Positions 9,779 to 17,862 of a DNA stretch of 64,000 nt are shown piece after piece. Source of the stretch: an uncultured Chryseobacterium sp. (GTDB lineage: Bacteria; Bacteroidota; Bacteroidia; Flavobacteriales; Weeksellaceae); contig CAJYXJ010000020.1 of NCBI GenBank assembly GCA_913778085.1, forward strand, positions 62,001-126,000, given 5' to 3'. How positions within the stretch are numbered: position 1 is the stretch's first letter; every line of letters begins with the position of its first letter. A model generated the notes under the pieces. It worked only from the letters and a program-made list of their open reading frames with translations, searched no databases and was not told the DNA's origin. Both the position numbers and the translations under genes were made by a program.

Positions 9779-10390
9779 TTATTGATAATCTTTTAGCAAA
9801 TCTTTTAATTTCATTAGCGCATTCCGCATCTTGGTTTTTACCGTTCCCAGGGGTATTTTCAGCTTTTCAGATATCTCATGTTGAGTATATCCCTGATAAT
9901 ACGCGAGATTGATAAGTTCCTGCTTGTCAGTTTCCAGATTTTCCAACACTTTATTAAATCCGATAAAATCAGACGAATCATTCGTTGTTGAAAGTTCTGC
10001 AGAATCATATACGAAATCGGGAAGCGATTGGTTTTTCAATTCGTTTTGAAAACTTTTGGATTTTAAGTAATCGATCGCTGTATTCCTGGCAATATTGATC
10101 ATCCAGGTATAGAACCTGCCTTTAGTAGCGTCATATTGACTAATGGAATTCCAGATTTTGACGAAAACATCCTGAATAATTTCCTCAGTATATTCTCTGG
10201 ACTGTACGATTCGGAGAATAACTCCATACAACGCACCGGAATAGTTATCATACAGATGATGAAAACCGGTTTCGTTTTTATCTTTTAATAAAACGATAAG
10301 CTGCTCTTCCGAATAGTTTGTTTTAATAGTGGATATTTTTGTTTCCAAATGTAATAAAATAAAATAGATATTAAACAATTTTAGAGCCAT
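9779..10390 (-). CDS. ECF RNA polymerase sigma factor
   Basis: Sigma-70 family ECF factor, about 190-203 residues. Region 2 covers YDNYSGALYGVILRI to GRFYTWMINIARNTAIDYL; region 4 is the C-terminal helix-turn-helix (YYQGYTQHEISEKLKIPLGTVKTKM). The start is uncertain. ATG at 10390 gives a hydrophobic 14-residue N-terminus unlike the family. A TTG at 10348 would begin METKIST, the expected ECF length, but that TTG also ends a TTG-N22-TACATTTG promoter-like match. It should direct RNA polymerase to a small regulon, probably including the divergent fasciclin gene, under control of the anti-sigma factor encoded next to it. Confidence 0.92.
   Translation of the reverse strand: MALKLFNIYFILLHLETKISTIKTNYSEEQLIVLLKDKNETGFHHLYDNYSGALYGVILRIVQSREYTEEIIQDVFVKIWNSISQYDATKGRFYTWMINIARNTAIDYLKSKSFQNELKNQSLPDFVYDSAELSTTNDSSDFIGFNKVLENLETDKQELINLAYYQGYTQHEISEKLKIPLGTVKTKMRNALMKLKDLLKDYQ
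10346..10378 (-). promoter_or_regulatory. promoter-like TTG-N22-TACATTTG overlapping the sigma start
   Basis: A -7 box TACATTTG (10346-10353) with TTG at 10376-10378 fits the flavobacterial housekeeping consensus. If real, transcription would start near 10340, downstream of every conventional start codon for the sigma gene. Either the match is chance or the start codon is unusual. Confidence 0.3.
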
Positions 10391-10634
10391 ATTGTTCAAT
10401 ATTTCGAAAAATTCTCAAATCATTTGAAAAAATTTATATAAAACGCTCGTTTAGTAGGAAAATATTAATGCATTTTACAAAATTTAAATTTTAGTGTAAA
10501 AATAATTATCTGATAATCAGCTGTTTGAAGTTTTTTATTGTTTTTTTTAATTTTTTTTAAATCTGAATGAAAACCGCTCTCGTAAATGAGTTCAGAACAC
10601 ACTCAAATACAACTTGAACTTAAAAATCAAAAAA

Positions 10635-11204
10635 ATGAACACAAGATCAAAAATCACAGCTTTAGGAATGGTAGTTCTTTCTTTCGCATTCAGCGGAACG
10701 GCAACGGCTCAGCAAATGAAAGAAAAAACGGTAATGGTAGGCGGTGCTCCGATGTATCCTTCTAAAAACATTATTGAAAATGCGGTAAATTCCAAAGATC
10801 ATAAAACATTGGTTGCAGCAGTGAAAGCAGCAGGTTTGGTTGAAACACTGCAGGGAGCAGGACCATTCACGGTATTCGCTCCTACTGATGCAGCATTCGC
10901 TAAACTTCCTAAAGGTACCGTAAGCAACCTGGTGAAGCCGGAAAACAAAGAAATGCTTACTAAAATCCTAACCTATCACGTTCTTCCCGGAAGATACAGT
11001 GCTAAACAGATCTGGGCAGAAGTGAAAGCCGGAAACGGTAAAGCAATGATGAAAACAGTGGAAGGTGAAGAACTGACTTTCTGGGCAAAAGGAAAAAATC
11101 TCTATGTAAGAGATATGAAAGGTAATGACGCAAAAGTAACAATTGCTGATGTAAATCAGTCAAATGGTGTTATTCATGTAATAGACACGGTGTTGATGCC
11201 GTAA
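10635..11204 (+). CDS. secreted fasciclin (FAS1) domain protein
   Basis: 189 residues: a signal peptide ending at TATAQ, then one FAS1 adhesion fold (about 55-189) with the H1 box FTVFAPTDAAFAKLP and H2 box NGVIHVIDTVLMP. FAS1 proteins are extracellular or periplasmic and mediate adhesion or matrix contacts. The ATG at 10635 is preferred over an in-frame start at 10614, which would put seven extra residues before the signal peptide. It is divergent from the ECF sigma gene and followed by a terminator and two ferritin-like genes; control by that sigma factor is inferred from position only. Confidence 0.92.
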   Translation: MNTRSKITALGMVVLSFAFSGTATAQQMKEKTVMVGGAPMYPSKNIIENAVNSKDHKTLVAAVKAAGLVETLQGAGPFTVFAPTDAAFAKLPKGTVSNLVKPENKEMLTKILTYHVLPGRYSAKQIWAEVKAGNGKAMMKTVEGEELTFWAKGKNLYVRDMKGNDAKVTIADVNQSNGVIHVIDTVLMP

Positions 11205-11219
11205 TGGTTTCTTAGTTTT

Positions 11220-11250
11220 AAACAGCATAATTTTTTTTATGCTGTTTTTT
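11220..11250 (+). terminator. Rho-independent terminator after the fasciclin gene
   Basis: AAACAGCATAA pairs with TTATGCTGTTT around a T-rich loop and is followed by TTT. The ferritin-like genes may be reached by read-through, as no strong promoter is visible in the 40 bp before them. Confidence 0.8.
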
Positions 11251-11293
11251 CTTCTTTTTTGAGTTTATACTAACGCTTAAATAAAATAATATT

Positions 11294-12001
11294 ATGAAAA
11301 AAACTATTAATGTGTCTAACCAGGGAGCTACCCTGGATACAGGCAGAAGAAATTTTTTGAAGCTGAGCGGTGTAGGTCTTGCCATGGCCGGCCTTACCCT
11401 GATCGGTTGCGAAGATAAGGAGTTCGAATTCGTAGACGTAAATGTTTTCGATCTTGGAAAAGGGGATGTAGGTATCCTGAATTATGCCTACGCATTGGAG
11501 CAGCTGGAAGCTGATTTCTATACCAAAGTGGTTAATAATTTTTATTCCGGAATCTCAAATGCGGAGAAAGAGATCTTTACGGATCTTTATAATCACGAAG
11601 TAATCCACAGGGATTTCTTTAAGGCAGCCATTAGTGGGGCAACTTCCAACGTATTGCCGACATTAGAGTTCCAGTATCCTAATGTAAATTTCAATGACAG
11701 AAATTCTGTTCTTGCTACGGCAAAAGCACTTGAAGATACAGGTGTTGCCGCTTATAACGGTGCAGGAAAGTACATCAGCAATCCTGATTATCTTGTAATT
11801 GCAGGGAAAATCGTTTCCGTAGAAGCACGACATGCTTCTGCAATCAGAAACCTGATCAATCCGGGAACAGCAGCATTCTCAGGTGATGATGTGATCGATT
11901 CGAACGGACTGGATCTTGCGAAAGAACCGAAAGACATCGTATCGGTAGCAGGAGGATTTATCAAAACACCTTTCACTTGGAAAGAACAGGGAATCGGTTA
12001 A
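11294..12001 (+). CDS. exported ferritin-like di-iron domain protein (twin-arginine lipoprotein)
   Basis: 235 residues. The N-terminus has a twin-arginine motif (RRNFLK, Arg18-Arg19), a hydrophobic stretch and a lipobox LIGC with Cys39, so it is probably a Tat-exported lipoprotein carrying a pre-folded domain. A four-helix ferritin-like fold follows with a full di-iron ligand set: Glu in YALEQLEADFY, ExxH in NHEVIHRDF, Glu in ALEDTGVAAY and ExxH in VEARHASA. Families of this type are annotated only as ferritin-like. It lies 24 bp before a paralog with the same pattern. Iron storage, peroxide handling or oxidase activity are all possible. Confidence 0.88.
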   Translation: MKKTINVSNQGATLDTGRRNFLKLSGVGLAMAGLTLIGCEDKEFEFVDVNVFDLGKGDVGILNYAYALEQLEADFYTKVVNNFYSGISNAEKEIFTDLYNHEVIHRDFFKAAISGATSNVLPTLEFQYPNVNFNDRNSVLATAKALEDTGVAAYNGAGKYISNPDYLVIAGKIVSVEARHASAIRNLINPGTAAFSGDDVIDSNGLDLAKEPKDIVSVAGGFIKTPFTWKEQGIG

Positions 12002-12025
12002 TTATTCACTTCAAAAAATTACATT

Positions 12026-12841
12026 ATGAACATTCTTAAATTACTAGATAAGCTTTCTGACGATAAATTTTTCACAACAGAAACCTCAAGATTAGAAACT
12101 CTAACCAATATTTCATCATTCGGTAAGAAAGCAGCGGTTGCCGCTCTTCCGCTTGGTCTCGGAACTTTAATGAGTACACCGGCCAAAGCTGAAACGGTAG
12201 ACAATCAGAAAAATGCAACTTTCTTTAAAAGTGCACTTACCGATGCTTTACAATTAGCCCTGGTTCTGGAATACCTTGAAGATGAATATTACAGAATCGG
12301 ATTGAACACGACAGGTTTAATCCCAAGTTCAGACAGAACTGTTTTCCAACAGATCTCAAAACACGAAACAGCCCACGTTGCATTTCTTAAAAATACGCTG
12401 ACTTCTCTAGGAACAACTCCAGGAGCGAAGCCGACTTTCGATTTTACGGCGAAAGGAAATTTTACACCTTTCACGAATTACAGTCAGTTCCTGATTCTTG
12501 CCCAGGCATTTGAAGATACCGGTGTAAGAGCCTATAAAGGGCAGGCAGGCAATGTAATGTCCAATAAAACCGTATTGCAGGCTGCTTTACAGATTCATTC
12601 CGTAGAGGCGAGACATGCTTCACAGGTAAGAAGAATGAGAGCGAACAAAGGCTGGATCGAATTGGCTAACGGAGGAAATATGCCTTCAGCCACCAATCCT
12701 GTATATGCAGGAGAGGATAATGTAACCCAAGCCGGTTTCAATACAAGTACTAAGTTCGGTGCGGCAGCAGGTTCTGCAGCATACGATGAAATTTTAAGTG
12801 GTAGTGACGCTCAGGCAATTGCAGCATTGTTTATTGCCTAA
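12026..12841 (+). CDS. exported ferritin-like di-iron domain protein
   Basis: 271 residues, a paralog of the gene before it. The N-terminal 55 residues contain a charged stretch (FGKKAAVAALPLGLG) and an Ala-rich segment ending at TPAKAE, which looks like an export signal without a lipobox. The ferritin-like domain again has E / ExxH / E / ExxH ligands: LEYLEDEYY, KHETAHVAF, AFEDTGVRAY, VEARHASQV. A Gly/Ala-rich tail follows the fourth helix. It is co-directional with the Tat-type paralog and ends at a strong terminator. The two may form a hetero-oligomer in the envelope; that is inference. Confidence 0.88.
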   Translation: MNILKLLDKLSDDKFFTTETSRLETLTNISSFGKKAAVAALPLGLGTLMSTPAKAETVDNQKNATFFKSALTDALQLALVLEYLEDEYYRIGLNTTGLIPSSDRTVFQQISKHETAHVAFLKNTLTSLGTTPGAKPTFDFTAKGNFTPFTNYSQFLILAQAFEDTGVRAYKGQAGNVMSNKTVLQAALQIHSVEARHASQVRRMRANKGWIELANGGNMPSATNPVYAGEDNVTQAGFNTSTKFGAAAGSAAYDEILSGSDAQAIAALFIA

Positions 12842-12864
12842 TCAGTCCTTAATTTTAGCTGTTT

Positions 12865-12896
12865 ATCCCCTTTCTGATTTCAGAAGGGGATTTTTC
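12865..12896 (+). terminator. Rho-independent terminator after the ferritin-like pair
   Basis: ATCCCCTTTCTGA pairs with TCAGAAGGGGAT (one bulged T), followed by a T-run. Confidence 0.85.
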
Positions 12897-13186
12897 TATT
12901 TGAAACTGATAGAGGTTCGATCGAGTTAAATTATTTATATCAAAAAAATCTGGCCTCCTGCTTCTTTCGTAAAATGACAAAACCCCCACCGTAAGGAGAG
13001 GGTCAGTACATTTTAAAAATTTGAAATATGGTAGTGTTGGTAATCAAAGTTAACGATCTGTATCTTTCGATTTTATGACCGCAATCAGGTTGAGGTTATA
13101 ATACCTGATGTATATCTCTTTCTTTTTACCAATAATTTCATTCAAAAAAGGAAAAATATGGTTTGAAATTTGATGTAAAAGTTATT

Positions 13187-13348
13187 ATGGAAACGAAGAA
13201 ATTCTGGTCTGATTTTATTGAAAAATGGCCAGCCGAAAGAAAGACCTCCGCAAAAATAAAAGAAGGTGCAAAAGTATTAGCAGTAGGCATTTTAGCCTTA
13301 CTGGCCTTAGGATTTTTTACGACTTCCCAACGGCTTAATGCTGGATAG
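13187..13348 (+). CDS. small membrane protein, 53 aa
   Basis: ATG at 13187 opens a 53-residue frame: a charged amphipathic N-terminus (FWSDFIEKWPAERKT) followed by one membrane helix (VLAVGILALLALGFF) and a short polar tail. Earlier in-frame starts add eight unlikely residues. The combination of basic residues before the helix and good hydrophobicity argues for a real small inner-membrane protein. No family recognised; neighbours give no clue. Confidence 0.5.
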   Translation: METKKFWSDFIEKWPAERKTSAKIKEGAKVLAVGILALLALGFFTTSQRLNAG

Positions 13349-13391
13349 TAAAAATAGATGAAATATTTTAAAAATATATATCAATCTATTC

Positions 13392-13420
13392 TTGGGATGT
13401 TAATATTTTTATTATATTTG
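13392..13420 (+). promoter_or_regulatory. strong flavobacterial promoter
   Basis: TTG at 13392-13394, an 18-bp spacer and TATATTTG at 13413-13420 match the TTG-N17-23-TAnnTTTG consensus closely. It is the best full promoter match I found in the window. It is followed within about 40 bp by a terminator rather than by a gene. Confidence 0.6.
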
Positions 13421-13425
13421 TATAT

Positions 13426-13487
13426 CGAAATAATTTTTTTTCATCATTTGTGTTTTTTTAGGCTCCTATTCGTAGGGGCCTTTTTTA
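13426..13487 (+). ncRNA. candidate small RNA (promoter plus terminator, no ORF)
   Basis: A consensus promoter ends at 13420 and a hairpin terminator ends near 13486, defining a transcript of about 60 nt with a U-rich 5' part and no credible coding frame of its own. It lies at the 3' end of the minus-strand DUF421 gene, which ends at 13490, so it is nearly antisense to that mRNA's tail. No Rfam family could be tested. Confidence 0.4.
13461..13487 (+). terminator. Rho-independent terminator with TTCG tetraloop
   Basis: GGCTCCTA (13461-13468) pairs with TAGGGGCC (13473-13480), one G-T pair, closed by a stable TTCG loop and followed by six T. A run of T on the other side also lets it work on the minus strand for the DUF421 gene in a weaker form. 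Confidence 0.8.
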
Positions 13488-13489
13488 TT

Positions 13490-14197
13490 TCAGGTCACTC
13501 TCCGCTTATTGCTGGAAGGTACCCAATTCTTTTTTCCGCACTTTTTACAGGACCCTGCATTTCCGGGATGTTTTTGTTCGGTATGCCCGCAGAAGGTACA
13601 AGAATAGTATCCCTTCTCTTTAATTTCTTGTAAAGGATAATCCAGGGAACCCGGCATTGTCGGAAGTCCGTATCTCACTTTCTCATCTTCATAAAAAAAT
13701 ACGCTGATCTCTCCGGAACTTTCTTCAATAGCTTTTTCAACCTGTCCCAGATGAGAAACACCATTCAGTCTCAGTTCAGCAAAAAACTCATCGCTCCCCA
13801 GGTTTTCTTTTTTGAAATTCTCAATGGAAAACTCGCCTTCATCGATCAGGCAGATGCATTTACCCTCAATCATTTCTTCAATCTTTTTATTTTTTGCAAT
13901 GAGGTAAGTAACTACTGTATAAAGGAAGATAATAACTGCGAACACGATAATGGAAGAAATAATACCTACCTCTTTGTAAAACATCGGATCTCCGGCTGCG
14001 GAACCCAAGCCGATAATGACTACCAGCTCAAAAATGGAAAGCTGCTTCACTCCCCTTTTTCCCAATATCCGGAGACCGATAATAATGGTAATAAACATGA
14101 TAACGGTGCGGAGGACAATTTCAAGAATGAAAGGCCATTCTTCCTGGCCCATCAGAAATTCTTTCCAGCTGAATTCTTGGAGAAATACGGATAGCAT
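13490..14197 (-). CDS. DUF421 (YetF-like) membrane protein with C-terminal zinc ribbon
   Basis: 235 residues. Three membrane helices (about 22-100) are followed by the DUF421 cytoplasmic alpha/beta domain (about 105-195; EGKCICLIDEGEFSIENF, ELRLNGVSHLGQVEKAIEE). The family is widespread, is linked to stress survival and spore germination in Bacillus, and its biochemistry is unclear. What is unusual is the C-terminal extension of about 45 residues with two CxxC pairs (CTFCGHTEQ and CKKCGKK), a probable zinc ribbon, ending in a basic tail. It is a single gene, with no operon partner visible. Confidence 0.88.
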   Translation of the reverse strand: MLSVFLQEFSWKEFLMGQEEWPFILEIVLRTVIMFITIIIGLRILGKRGVKQLSIFELVVIIGLGSAAGDPMFYKEVGIISSIIVFAVIIFLYTVVTYLIAKNKKIEEMIEGKCICLIDEGEFSIENFKKENLGSDEFFAELRLNGVSHLGQVEKAIEESSGEISVFFYEDEKVRYGLPTMPGSLDYPLQEIKEKGYYSCTFCGHTEQKHPGNAGSCKKCGKKNWVPSSNKRRVT

Positions 14198-14531
14198 AAT
14201 GGTTTGTTTAAGTTGCGGACGTCAAAAAATACGCCAATAGGTAAAATTTGTTTAATTCTATTTATTCGATGTTAAATATAAAATGGATCATATTTCATTT
14301 AAAAAAGATTATTCAAGATTTTAAATAAGCTACTCGTTAATAGAATGATAACAGATTGTTAAAAATTGATACTGACAGAAAGCATCAGCTTCTTCCTCTG
14401 CCAGTCTAAAAAGTCCGTCTCACAACAAGTGAAAACGGACTTTTTTTATGATTTTATCGGCTTCCTGTCGGAGAATGATTTTCGTACAGTCGATTCTCAG
14501 CCTCATCATTGAATTGTGAGACGGATTCGCT
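14198..14531. other. gene-free interval with one terminator
   Basis: AT-rich spacer between two minus-strand genes. Apart from the hairpin at 14408-14447 I see no coding frame or recognised RNA. Confidence 0.4.
14408..14447. terminator. terminator at the end of the biotin operon
   Basis: AAAAAGTCCGT (14408-14418) pairs with ACGGACTTTTT (14435-14445). T-runs on both strands make it usable in either direction; on the minus strand it closes the biotin/GNAT unit. Confidence 0.75.
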
Positions 14532-15071
14532 TTATTTTTCCACCCATTCTTCTCGAAGAACGGCAAAAATAATATCATCTACCCAGCGATCTTTCCAGAA
14601 CAGGCTTTTCACAAAATGGCCCTCTCTGCGGAGTCCTACCCGTTCCATCAGACGGATGGAATCAAGATTACCAGGGTCAACGGATGCCATAATCCGATGC
14701 TTTTTGAAATCGGTAAACAACAAACTGATTATTCCTTTCAGTGCTTCGGCCGCGAAACCTTTTCCCTGGAAGTTTTTATTTAAGGTAATTCCAAGCTCAG
14801 TCTGCAGGTTTTCGTTTCCGAAGAAGTGAATTCCGATATCGCCGATGACTTCCCTCGTTTCTTTATCGGTGATCAGAATCTGGTACCAGCTTTCAGGCTG
14901 GTTGAATTCTTTATGATTCCTCAGTATAAAGTTTTCCACTTCCTTAAGGCTTGTCGGAATCCAGCTCTGGAATGTATTGGCTTCCGCATCAGAACGGTAA
15001 TCAAAAATAGCAGGTGCATCATCAATGGTCATATCCCGCAGCAATAATCTTTCCGTATAAACTTGCATCAT
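14532..15071 (-). CDS. GNAT N-acetyltransferase, RimJ/RimL-like
   Basis: 179 residues, acetyl-CoA-dependent N-acyltransferase. N-terminal TERLLLRDMTIDDAPAIF is typical of the RimJ/RimL/spermidine-like subgroup; the acetyl-CoA pyrophosphate loop is in NFQGKGFAAEALKGI; the C-terminal strand holds IRLMERVGLRREGHF. I take the ATG at 15069-15071 (a second ATG is adjacent at 15066-15068); the longer frame would overlap bioA. It starts 31 bp after bioA and is probably the last gene of the biotin transcript, but nothing ties its substrate to biotin. Confidence 0.9.
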   Translation of the reverse strand: MMQVYTERLLLRDMTIDDAPAIFDYRSDAEANTFQSWIPTSLKEVENFILRNHKEFNQPESWYQILITDKETREVIGDIGIHFFGNENLQTELGITLNKNFQGKGFAAEALKGIISLLFTDFKKHRIMASVDPGNLDSIRLMERVGLRREGHFVKSLFWKDRWVDDIIFAVLREEWVEK

Positions 15072-15102
15072 CGTCGTATATTTTCCTGCAAAAATAGGAT
15101 TA

Positions 15103-16380
15103 TTATGGTGAGACTTCCAATTCATCAAGAACTTCCATGATATTGCGGTAAACAACATCGAGTTCTTCGGAAGTGATGCAATAGGGCGGAACCAAGTATA
15201 GGACGTTCCCCAAAGGACGCATGATGATTCCCCTTTCTAAAAACTTCCGGTAAGCGGCTTTTCCGGTTTCGTTAAAATAAGAAGTGCGGGTGTTATTTTT
15301 TATTTCCCACGCCAGAATGGTTCCGGTTTGTCTTACGTGTTCAACCTTCGGATGCTGCATCAGCTTTTCTGAAAAACTTTGATGTTTCTTACAAATAAGA
15401 TCAATAGCACACAACGTTTCTTCTTTCAGCAGAAGTTCCATACTGGCAAGTGCCGCGGTACAGGCTAGAGGATTTGCTGTAAAAGAATGCCCGTGGAAGA
15501 GGGTTTTATAACGGTCCTCTGAGAAAAAGGCTTCAAAAATGCAGTTGATGGCGGTAGTGATTCCCATCGGCATCGTTCCGCCGGTCAGACCTTTGGAGAA
15601 ACACATGATATCGGGTTCTTCCTCCAGGTAATCAGCAGCAAACAATTTTCCCGTTCTGCCGAAACCGGTAAATACCTCATCCTGGATCATCAGAATGCCA
15701 TTTTCCCTGCAGAACCTCATGAGTTCCGATAAATCTTCCGGCGCATGCATCAGCATTCCCGCTGCTCCCTGAACCAAAGGCTCGTAAATAAAACAAGCCA
15801 GTTCTTCCGAATGTTCTTGAATGATTGATTTCAATTTGTGGATATTCCCAGAAGTCGGCGGATCGATAAAAATAACTTCAAAGAGCATTTCTCCGAAAGG
15901 TTGTGTCCAGGCACTCCGGCCGCTTACCGACATCGCTCCGAAAGTATCGCCGTGATAAGCATTTTTAAAAGCTAAAATCTTTGTTTTCTGTTTACCTGTA
16001 TTATAAGCAAACTGGATACACATTTTCAGCGCCACTTCCACTGCGGTCGAACCGTTGTCGGAATAAAAAACCTTCTCCTGGTTCTCCGGCAACAGTTTCA
16101 GCAGATTTTCGGAAAGCCGTACTGCCGGCTCATGCGTGAAGCCGGCAAAAATAACCTGTTCCAGGGTATAGAGCTGCTCGGAAACCTTTTGGGCAATATA
16201 AGGATGCGCATGGCCGTGGAGCGTCACCCACCAGGAAGAAACGGCATCGATGTATTGTTTTCCCGCATCATCAAAAAGGTAGATTCCTCTTCCTTTTATA
16301 ATAGCAATGGCATCTTCTGCGGTTTTCATCTGAGTATACGGGTGCCAGTTAACGGCGCGGTCGCGTTGGGAGAGGTTCAT
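15103..16380 (-). CDS. bioA: adenosylmethionine-8-amino-7-oxononanoate aminotransferase
   Basis: PLP-dependent class III aminotransferase of 425 residues that converts KAPA to DAPA with S-adenosylmethionine as amino donor. Recognised by NWHPYTQMKTAED at the N-terminus, SSWWVTLHGHAHP (DAPA/SAM pocket), the PLP-binding Lys in MCFSKGLTGGTMP, QDEVFTGFGRTGK, and LFHGHSFTANPLAC. Full length for the family. It lies in the biotin cluster but is separated from bioB by about 490 bp of repeat-bearing spacer, so it may have its own promoter or depend on read-through. Confidence 0.96.
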   Translation of the reverse strand: MNLSQRDRAVNWHPYTQMKTAEDAIAIIKGRGIYLFDDAGKQYIDAVSSWWVTLHGHAHPYIAQKVSEQLYTLEQVIFAGFTHEPAVRLSENLLKLLPENQEKVFYSDNGSTAVEVALKMCIQFAYNTGKQKTKILAFKNAYHGDTFGAMSVSGRSAWTQPFGEMLFEVIFIDPPTSGNIHKLKSIIQEHSEELACFIYEPLVQGAAGMLMHAPEDLSELMRFCRENGILMIQDEVFTGFGRTGKLFAADYLEEEPDIMCFSKGLTGGTMPMGITTAINCIFEAFFSEDRYKTLFHGHSFTANPLACTAALASMELLLKEETLCAIDLICKKHQSFSEKLMQHPKVEHVRQTGTILAWEIKNNTRTSYFNETGKAAYRKFLERGIIMRPLGNVLYLVPPYCITSEELDVVYRNIMEVLDELEVSP

Positions 16381-16872
16381 GTATTGGGTATTTTTAGATT
16401 TGTTAGTGGTTTGAACATTAGTCTATTGATTTGATTGTGGTGAATGGATGGATCAATTGTGAATTTAGTTGCTGGCAGAAACAATGTTTTTGATATAAGA
16501 TTTAGCATGAATAAGTAAATGGTCAATAATCACTGGTGAATGATAGATTCAGAGAGCAGTTTAATCTGTAATTTTTAATTAAAATTCAAATGGTAAATAG
16601 CTGGTTTTGAATTAAATAATAAATAAAAATTCTGGCCGTTTCAAAAATATTTGTCGAATTTAAGTCAGCATTGATAATTAAGTATTCACCTCTTTGCAAA
16701 GTCGCCGACAACAAAATTCATGGCAATGGCAACTGGTGAACGATCTTTTAAAATTGACCATTCACCATTGACTATTGACCATTAACCATTAACCATTAAC
16801 ATTGTAGCTAAGGCCTAAGCAACCAAAGTTCATCACAAAACGACCGTTGAACTACACCTCAAAATTAACCAT
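16381..16872. other. repeat-rich spacer between bioA and bioB
   Basis: No coding frame. The right half carries runs of short near-repeats of the type ACCATTAAC / ATTCACAATTCACC, and AATGGTGAA-like units occur scattered across the rest. It splits the biotin genes into two blocks. Confidence 0.6.
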
Positions 16873-16890
16873 TCACAATTCACAATTCAC
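16735..16890. repeat. short tandem/dispersed repeats (CCATTNAC / ATTCACC type)
   Basis: From 16749 a unit of about 7-8 bp (gaCCATT, taaCCATT, ttcaCCATT) recurs many times, then ATTCACAATTCACAATTCACC at 16864-16890. The end of the array runs into bioB and encodes its last residues. Related sequence occurs at 27964-28135 and 35757-35945. Confidence 0.65.
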
Positions 16891-17862
16891 CTTCGTTTGT
16901 CCCATTGGCTTCAGCCCTAACGTCTGCAACAGCTGAAGATCTTCCGAAACACCGGGATTCGGGGTTACGAGAAGAGTCTCCCTTTCACCGGTAAAAATAG
17001 AATTGGCACCGGCCATAAAACACCAGCCCTGCTCAAACTCCGTCATTTCAATCCTTCCTGCGCTGAGACGGACCATGGAAGAAGGCATGATGATTCTCGC
17101 AGCGGCGATCATCCGAACCATTTCCCAGGTATTGGTTTTTTCATTATCCTGAAGCGGTGTTCCGGCTACTCTCGCCAATGCATTGATCGGAACTGATTCC
17201 GGATGCTTCGGCATGGTGGACAGCGTCAGCAGCATGGAAATACGGTCGTTGTGGCTCTCTCCCAATCCGATAATGCCTCCCGAACAGACGGTAATCCCCG
17301 CTTTCCGTACGTTATTGATGGTATTGATCCGGTTATCAAAAGTCCGGGTTGAAATGATTTCTTCATAATACTGCTCCGAGGTATCAAGATTATGATTGTA
17401 AGCATATAATCCCGCTTCCTGAAGCCGGATTGCCTGTTCTTCCGTAAGCATTCCCAAGGTACAGCAGACCTCCATGCCAAGTTCGTTTACCCCTTTCACC
17501 ATATCGATTACCCGGTCGAAATCCCTGTTGTTGCGGACTTCCCTCCAGGCGGCGGCCATGCAGAAACGGGACGATCCGCCTTGTTTCGCCTTTTTTGCAT
17601 GTTCGATTACCTGTTCGGTAGGAAGCAGGGCTTGGACTTTAATATTTGTATGATAACGCGCGGCCTGTCCGCAATAGAAGCAGTCTTCTGGGCAGCCTCC
17701 GGTTTTAATGGAAAGCAGTGTGGACATCTGGATTTCTTGCGGATTGTGCCACTTGCGGTGAACGGTAGCGGCCTTATAAATAAGTTCAAGAAGAGGAAGG
17801 CTGTAGATGTCTTCAATTTCTTCTTTGGTCCAGTCGGTTCGTAATGCAGTTTTATCGGTCAT
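16873..17862 (-). CDS. bioB: biotin synthase
   Basis: Radical SAM enzyme, 329 residues, which inserts sulfur into dethiobiotin. The radical-SAM cluster motif is [12 protein letters not shown] (Cys57, Cys61, Cys64, C-x3-C-x2-C). Ligands of the auxiliary [2Fe-2S] cluster lie in [10 protein letters not shown] and [11 protein letters not shown], and the conserved YNHNLDTS and [12 protein letters not shown] segments are present. The start overlaps the end of bioD by 11 bp, so they are translationally coupled. The last residues (VNCEL) are encoded by the spacer repeat, which suggests the natural 3' end was replaced by repeat sequence without harm. Confidence 0.97.
   Translation of the reverse strand: MTDKTALRTDWTKEEIEDIYSLPLLELIYKAATVHRKWHNPQEIQMSTLLSIKTGGCPEDCFYCGQAARYHTNIKVQALLPTEQVIEHAKKAKQGGSSRFCMAAAWREVRNNRDFDRVIDMVKGVNELGMEVCCTLGMLTEEQAIRLQEAGLYAYNHNLDTSEQYYEEIISTRTFDNRINTINNVRKAGITVCSGGIIGLGESHNDRISMLLTLSTMPKHPESVPINALARVAGTPLQDNEKTNTWEMVRMIAAARIIMPSSMVRLSAGRIEMTEFEQGWCFMAGANSIFTGERETLLVTPNPGVSEDLQLLQTLGLKPMGQTKVNCEL

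Noticed and set aside
13358-13633. 91-codon plus-strand frame
   Set aside because: Overlaps the promoter/terminator unit and the antisense of the DUF421 gene; composition is Phe/Leu-rich noise.
16735-16890. CRISPR array
   Set aside because: Units are 7-9 bp, irregular and without spacers; better described as simple dispersed repeats.
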